Below, in pieces: positions 5,799 through 7,515 of a stretch of 7,515 nt of DNA. The position numbers and the translations under genes are program-made. Each line of letters begins with the position of its first letter. Within the stretch, counting starts at the first letter, position 1. This stretch comes from Lachnospiraceae bacterium UBA4380 (GTDB lineage Bacteria; Bacillota; Clostridia; Lachnospirales; Lachnospiraceae). A model generated the notes under the pieces. It was not told where the DNA came from, did not search any database, and was given only the letters and a program-made list of their open reading frames with translations. The stretch lies in contig DGRU01000046.1 in the NCBI GenBank assembly GCA_002390025.1, positions 15,538 to 23,052 of the forward strand, in the 5' to 3' direction.

Positions 5799-6800
5799 AT
5801 GAATAAGCGCAGCGCTTTGTTTGACAATATCAAGGCAGTCATGCTGATCCTCGTCGCAATCGGTCATACGATCAATGCATATAAAGCCGATTACGGCGAT
5901 ATCTGCCGGATCATTATGCAATACGTCTATGTGATCCACATGCCTGCATTTTCATTTGTGACGGGATATTTTTCCAAAGATCCGGAAAAAGGAGCCCACA
6001 AAGCCGTCAAAAGCGTGCTGATCCCTTTTATCATATTTAACCTGGCCTATTCGTTTCTGAGCGTGTTTTTGACTTATCAGGCCAGCGGGAAATGGGATTT
6101 CAGCATCTACCGGTCCTGTATCCTGCTGCCCTCCAGCGCATTCTATTACCTGGTCTGTGTCTTTTTCTGGAAATATTTCCAGCGCGATCTCATGAAACTC
6201 AGATACCCTGTGGCGACAGCAATCGTCATGTCGCTCCTGGTCAGTCTGATCGATGATAACCGCTACCACATTGCCTATGGCTCGGTCTTCACGCTGATGC
6301 CCTTTTTCCTCCTCGGCGTCTACTGCACCGGCGAACATGTCAAAAAAATACGCAGTATCCCCCGTATCTTCGGTGCAGTCATGCTGGTACTGGCTGTCAT
6401 CCCTGCAGTCTTTCTGCCTTATCATTACCGGAACACACGATACACCTACGAGTTTTCCGAAATCGCTCCTGTCCCCGGTATGCTGTACAGGCTCCTGTAT
6501 TACCTGATCGCATCCTGCATGATCGCGGTGGTCATCAATCTCATGACAGAGAAAAGATGTATCCTCTCCCGAATCGGAGAAAATTCTATTTTTGTCTATG
6601 CGGGCCTGACTTTTACGGCCCCGCACCTCTATGTGGCTATCGTAAGGCACCTGCCTGTCAGACAGAACATGCCCTTAAATATCCTGCTGATTATCATATT
6701 CTGCACAATCGCCGCCCTGCTCTTTTCCTTCTCCTGGGAGCGAAAAGCCTTCAGCCGGCTCACAGACGGGATCTATGGAATCTTTTTTAAAGAGGAATGA
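5799..6800 (+). CDS. Membrane acyltransferase (acyltransferase-3 / fucose 4-O-acetylase type)
   Basis: This is an integral membrane protein of 333 residues, the usual size of the acyltransferase-3 family, whose members move acetyl or other acyl groups onto sugars of wall polymers, capsules or exported glycans. The N-terminus FDNIKAVMLILVAIGHTI (8-25) carries the family His (H23) in the first membrane helix. A second conserved stretch, VIHMPAFSFVTGYF (45-58), matches the signature of the COG3594 fucose-4-O-acetylase-like branch. About nine or ten hydrophobic segments follow, including roughly 73-92, 106-124, 138-151, 161-176, 189-206, 229-248, 263-282 and 293-311. A basic tail (WERKAFSR) is probably cytoplasmic. 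The neighbour murG hints at a wall substrate, but a repeat block separates the two, so this is weak. The acyl acceptor cannot be named from sequence. Confidence 0.88.
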   Translation: MNKRSALFDNIKAVMLILVAIGHTINAYKADYGDICRIIMQYVYVIHMPAFSFVTGYFSKDPEKGAHKAVKSVLIPFIIFNLAYSFLSVFLTYQASGKWDFSIYRSCILLPSSAFYYLVCVFFWKYFQRDLMKLRYPVATAIVMSLLVSLIDDNRYHIAYGSVFTLMPFFLLGVYCTGEHVKKIRSIPRIFGAVMLVLAVIPAVFLPYHYRNTRYTYEFSEIAPVPGMLYRLLYYLIASCMIAVVINLMTEKRCILSRIGENSIFVYAGLTFTAPHLYVAIVRHLPVRQNMPLNILLIIIFCTIAALLFSFSWERKAFSRLTDGIYGIFFKEE

Positions 6801-6805
6801 GCAGG

Positions 6806-6977
6806 TTGTCAAGGGGGTTGTCAGGGGACGGGGGACGGGTTGTCAAGGGGACGGTTCCTTTGACAACCTTAACACCAGTAAACGTGTCAAAAGAACCGTC
6901 CCCATGACAAATGAAGGAACCGTCCCCCTGACACCCTTGACACCAGGAAACGTGTCAAAGGAACCGTCCCCATGACA
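6806..6977. repeat. 25-bp repeat block 3 (one forward, three reverse copies)
   Basis: A forward copy at 6841-6865 (core AGGGGACGGTTCCTT) is followed by reverse copies at 6885-6909, about 6910-6933 (damaged 5' end) and 6953-6977. Degenerate G-rich pieces (TTGTCAAGGGGG, TTGTCAGGGGACGG) fill 6806-6840. The first forward/reverse pair is separated by only 19 nt and matches at 23 of 25 positions, so it could form a compact long hairpin. CCAGTAAACG or CCAGGAAACG precedes the intact reverse copies. The block starts a few bases after the acyltransferase stop codon. Confidence 0.9.
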
Positions 6978-6994
6978 ACCCCAGCAAGCGCAAT

Positions 6995-7028
6995 AAAGCC
7001 CGCCGCGATGCATTTCGCGGCGGGCTTT
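6995..7028. terminator. Bidirectional intrinsic terminator between convergent genes
   Basis: AAAGCCCGCCGCG (6995-7007) and CGCGGCGGGCTTT (7016-7028) form a perfect 13-bp stem with an 8-nt loop. On the + strand it ends in CTTTTTGTTT, a good T-tract, serving the acyltransferase side. On the - strand it ends in CTTTATTG, weaker but usable, and lies about 40 nt after the ptsI stop codon. Confidence 0.93.
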
Positions 7029-7068
7029 TTGTTTGGATTGATATGCGGGACATAAGTCCCGTTCAGGA

Positions 7069-7515
7069 TCAGACTTCGTCAGGGCTCCACTCTGTAGCCT
7101 TGGAGAGGTCGATGCTGCGGATGATCTTACGCAGAGGCAGGACGCTCTTTGCGTTGACGGAGAGCTCGTCTACGCCCATGCGGAGGAAGGTCTCTGTCAG
7201 AGTCGGGTCTGCGCCCAGCTCGCCGCAGATGCCTACCCAAGCGCCGTGTCTGTGGCCTGCGTCTACAGTCATCTTGATAGCTCTGAGAACTGCAGGGTGG
7301 TGCGTGTCGGAGAAGCGCTCCAGCTTCGCATTCTGGCGGTCGATCGCGCAGGTGTACTGGGTCAGGTCGTTGGTGCCCAGGGAGAAGAAGTCGACTTCTT
7401 CTGCCAGCTCGTCAGCGACCAATACGGAAGCGGGGGTCTCGATCATGATACCGACCTGGAACTTGCCGACTTTGTGGCCTTCCTTGATGAGCTCCTGTTT
7501 GCACTCTTCCATGAT
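7069..7515 (-). CDS. ptsI: PTS Enzyme I, C-terminal part (cut by the window edge)
   Basis: This is the last 148 residues of phosphoenolpyruvate-protein phosphotransferase, the cytoplasmic enzyme that takes phosphate from PEP and passes it to HPr at the head of the sugar phosphotransferase system. The visible part is from the PEP-binding TIM-barrel domain. GIMIETPASV holds the Mg-binding Glu (E431 in E. coli), SLGTNDLTQY holds the Asn and Asp that bind PEP and Mg (N454, D455), and GICGELGAD holds the catalytic Cys (C502 in E. coli; codon at 7225-7227). The frame is open to the window edge, so the Met at 7512 is internal and not a start. It ends EWSPDEV, then TGA, and is followed by the shared terminator. 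PEP synthase and pyruvate phosphate dikinase have related domains, but DRQN, HPAVLR and the short tail fit Enzyme I best. Confidence 0.93.
   Translation of the reverse strand: MMEECKQELIKEGHKVGKFQVGIMIETPASVLVADELAEEVDFFSLGTNDLTQYTCAIDRQNAKLERFSDTHHPAVLRAIKMTVDAGHRHGAWVGICGELGADPTLTETFLRMGVDELSVNAKSVLPLRKIIRSIDLSKATEWSPDEV

Noticed and set aside
4301..6865. TTGACA ends of the 25-bp copies as -35 promoter elements
   Set aside because: No -10-like hexamer lies 16-18 nt downstream of the forward copies. The only well-spaced pair (5749-5754 and 5772-5777) would start transcription inside the ribosome binding site.
6775..6975. 66-aa plus-strand frame over the end of the acyltransferase and block 3
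   Set aside because: It translates the repeats (recurrent GTVPLT) and starts inside the acyltransferase gene in another frame.

Overview
The window looks like a chromosomal segment from an anaerobic Gram-positive member of the Clostridia, probably close to Lachnospiraceae. This is inferred from protein families and style: a flavodiiron protein, a Clostridium-type MurG, a small TSCPD-domain protein, AGGAGG-like ribosome binding sites and moderately GC-rich coding sequence. No plasmid, phage or insertion-sequence gene is visible.

Layout, left to right. Positions 1-20 are the tail of an interspersed repeat, followed by about 260 nt of spacer with a palindrome just before the first gene. 279-1439 (+) encodes an FprA-type flavodiiron protein (oxygen/NO scavenging). 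1440-1966 is a 527-nt gap with no convincing gene; it holds three clusters of a 23-bp repeat and several hairpins. 1967-3940 (+) encodes an exported ComEC-like metallo-beta-lactamase-fold protein, closed by a clear intrinsic terminator at 3972-4001. 4019-4267 (+) encodes an 82-aa TSCPD-domain protein that starts only 17 nt after that terminator. 4447-5613 (+) is murG (lipid II synthesis) with an unusual Ala-rich insert. 5799-6800 (+) is a membrane acyltransferase of the acyltransferase-3 / fucose-4-O-acetylase type. A bidirectional terminator at 6995-7028 separates it from the convergent, incomplete ptsI (PTS Enzyme I) at 7069-7515 (-).

The genes do not form an obvious operon or pathway. They look like single housekeeping or accessory genes separated by structured, repeat-filled gaps. 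MurG and the acyltransferase could both serve the cell envelope, but only adjacency suggests this.

The most notable content is non-coding. A 25-bp element with TGTCA/TGACA ends occurs in blocks after three consecutive + strand genes, arranged as head-to-head pairs. Its copy-to-copy differences mostly preserve an RNA hairpin on one strand only. A second, unrelated family of 23-bp units fills the fprA-MBL gap in three clusters with a shared start and a shared last-unit form. I see no complete new defence or mobile system here; these two repeat families are the best candidates for something undescribed.
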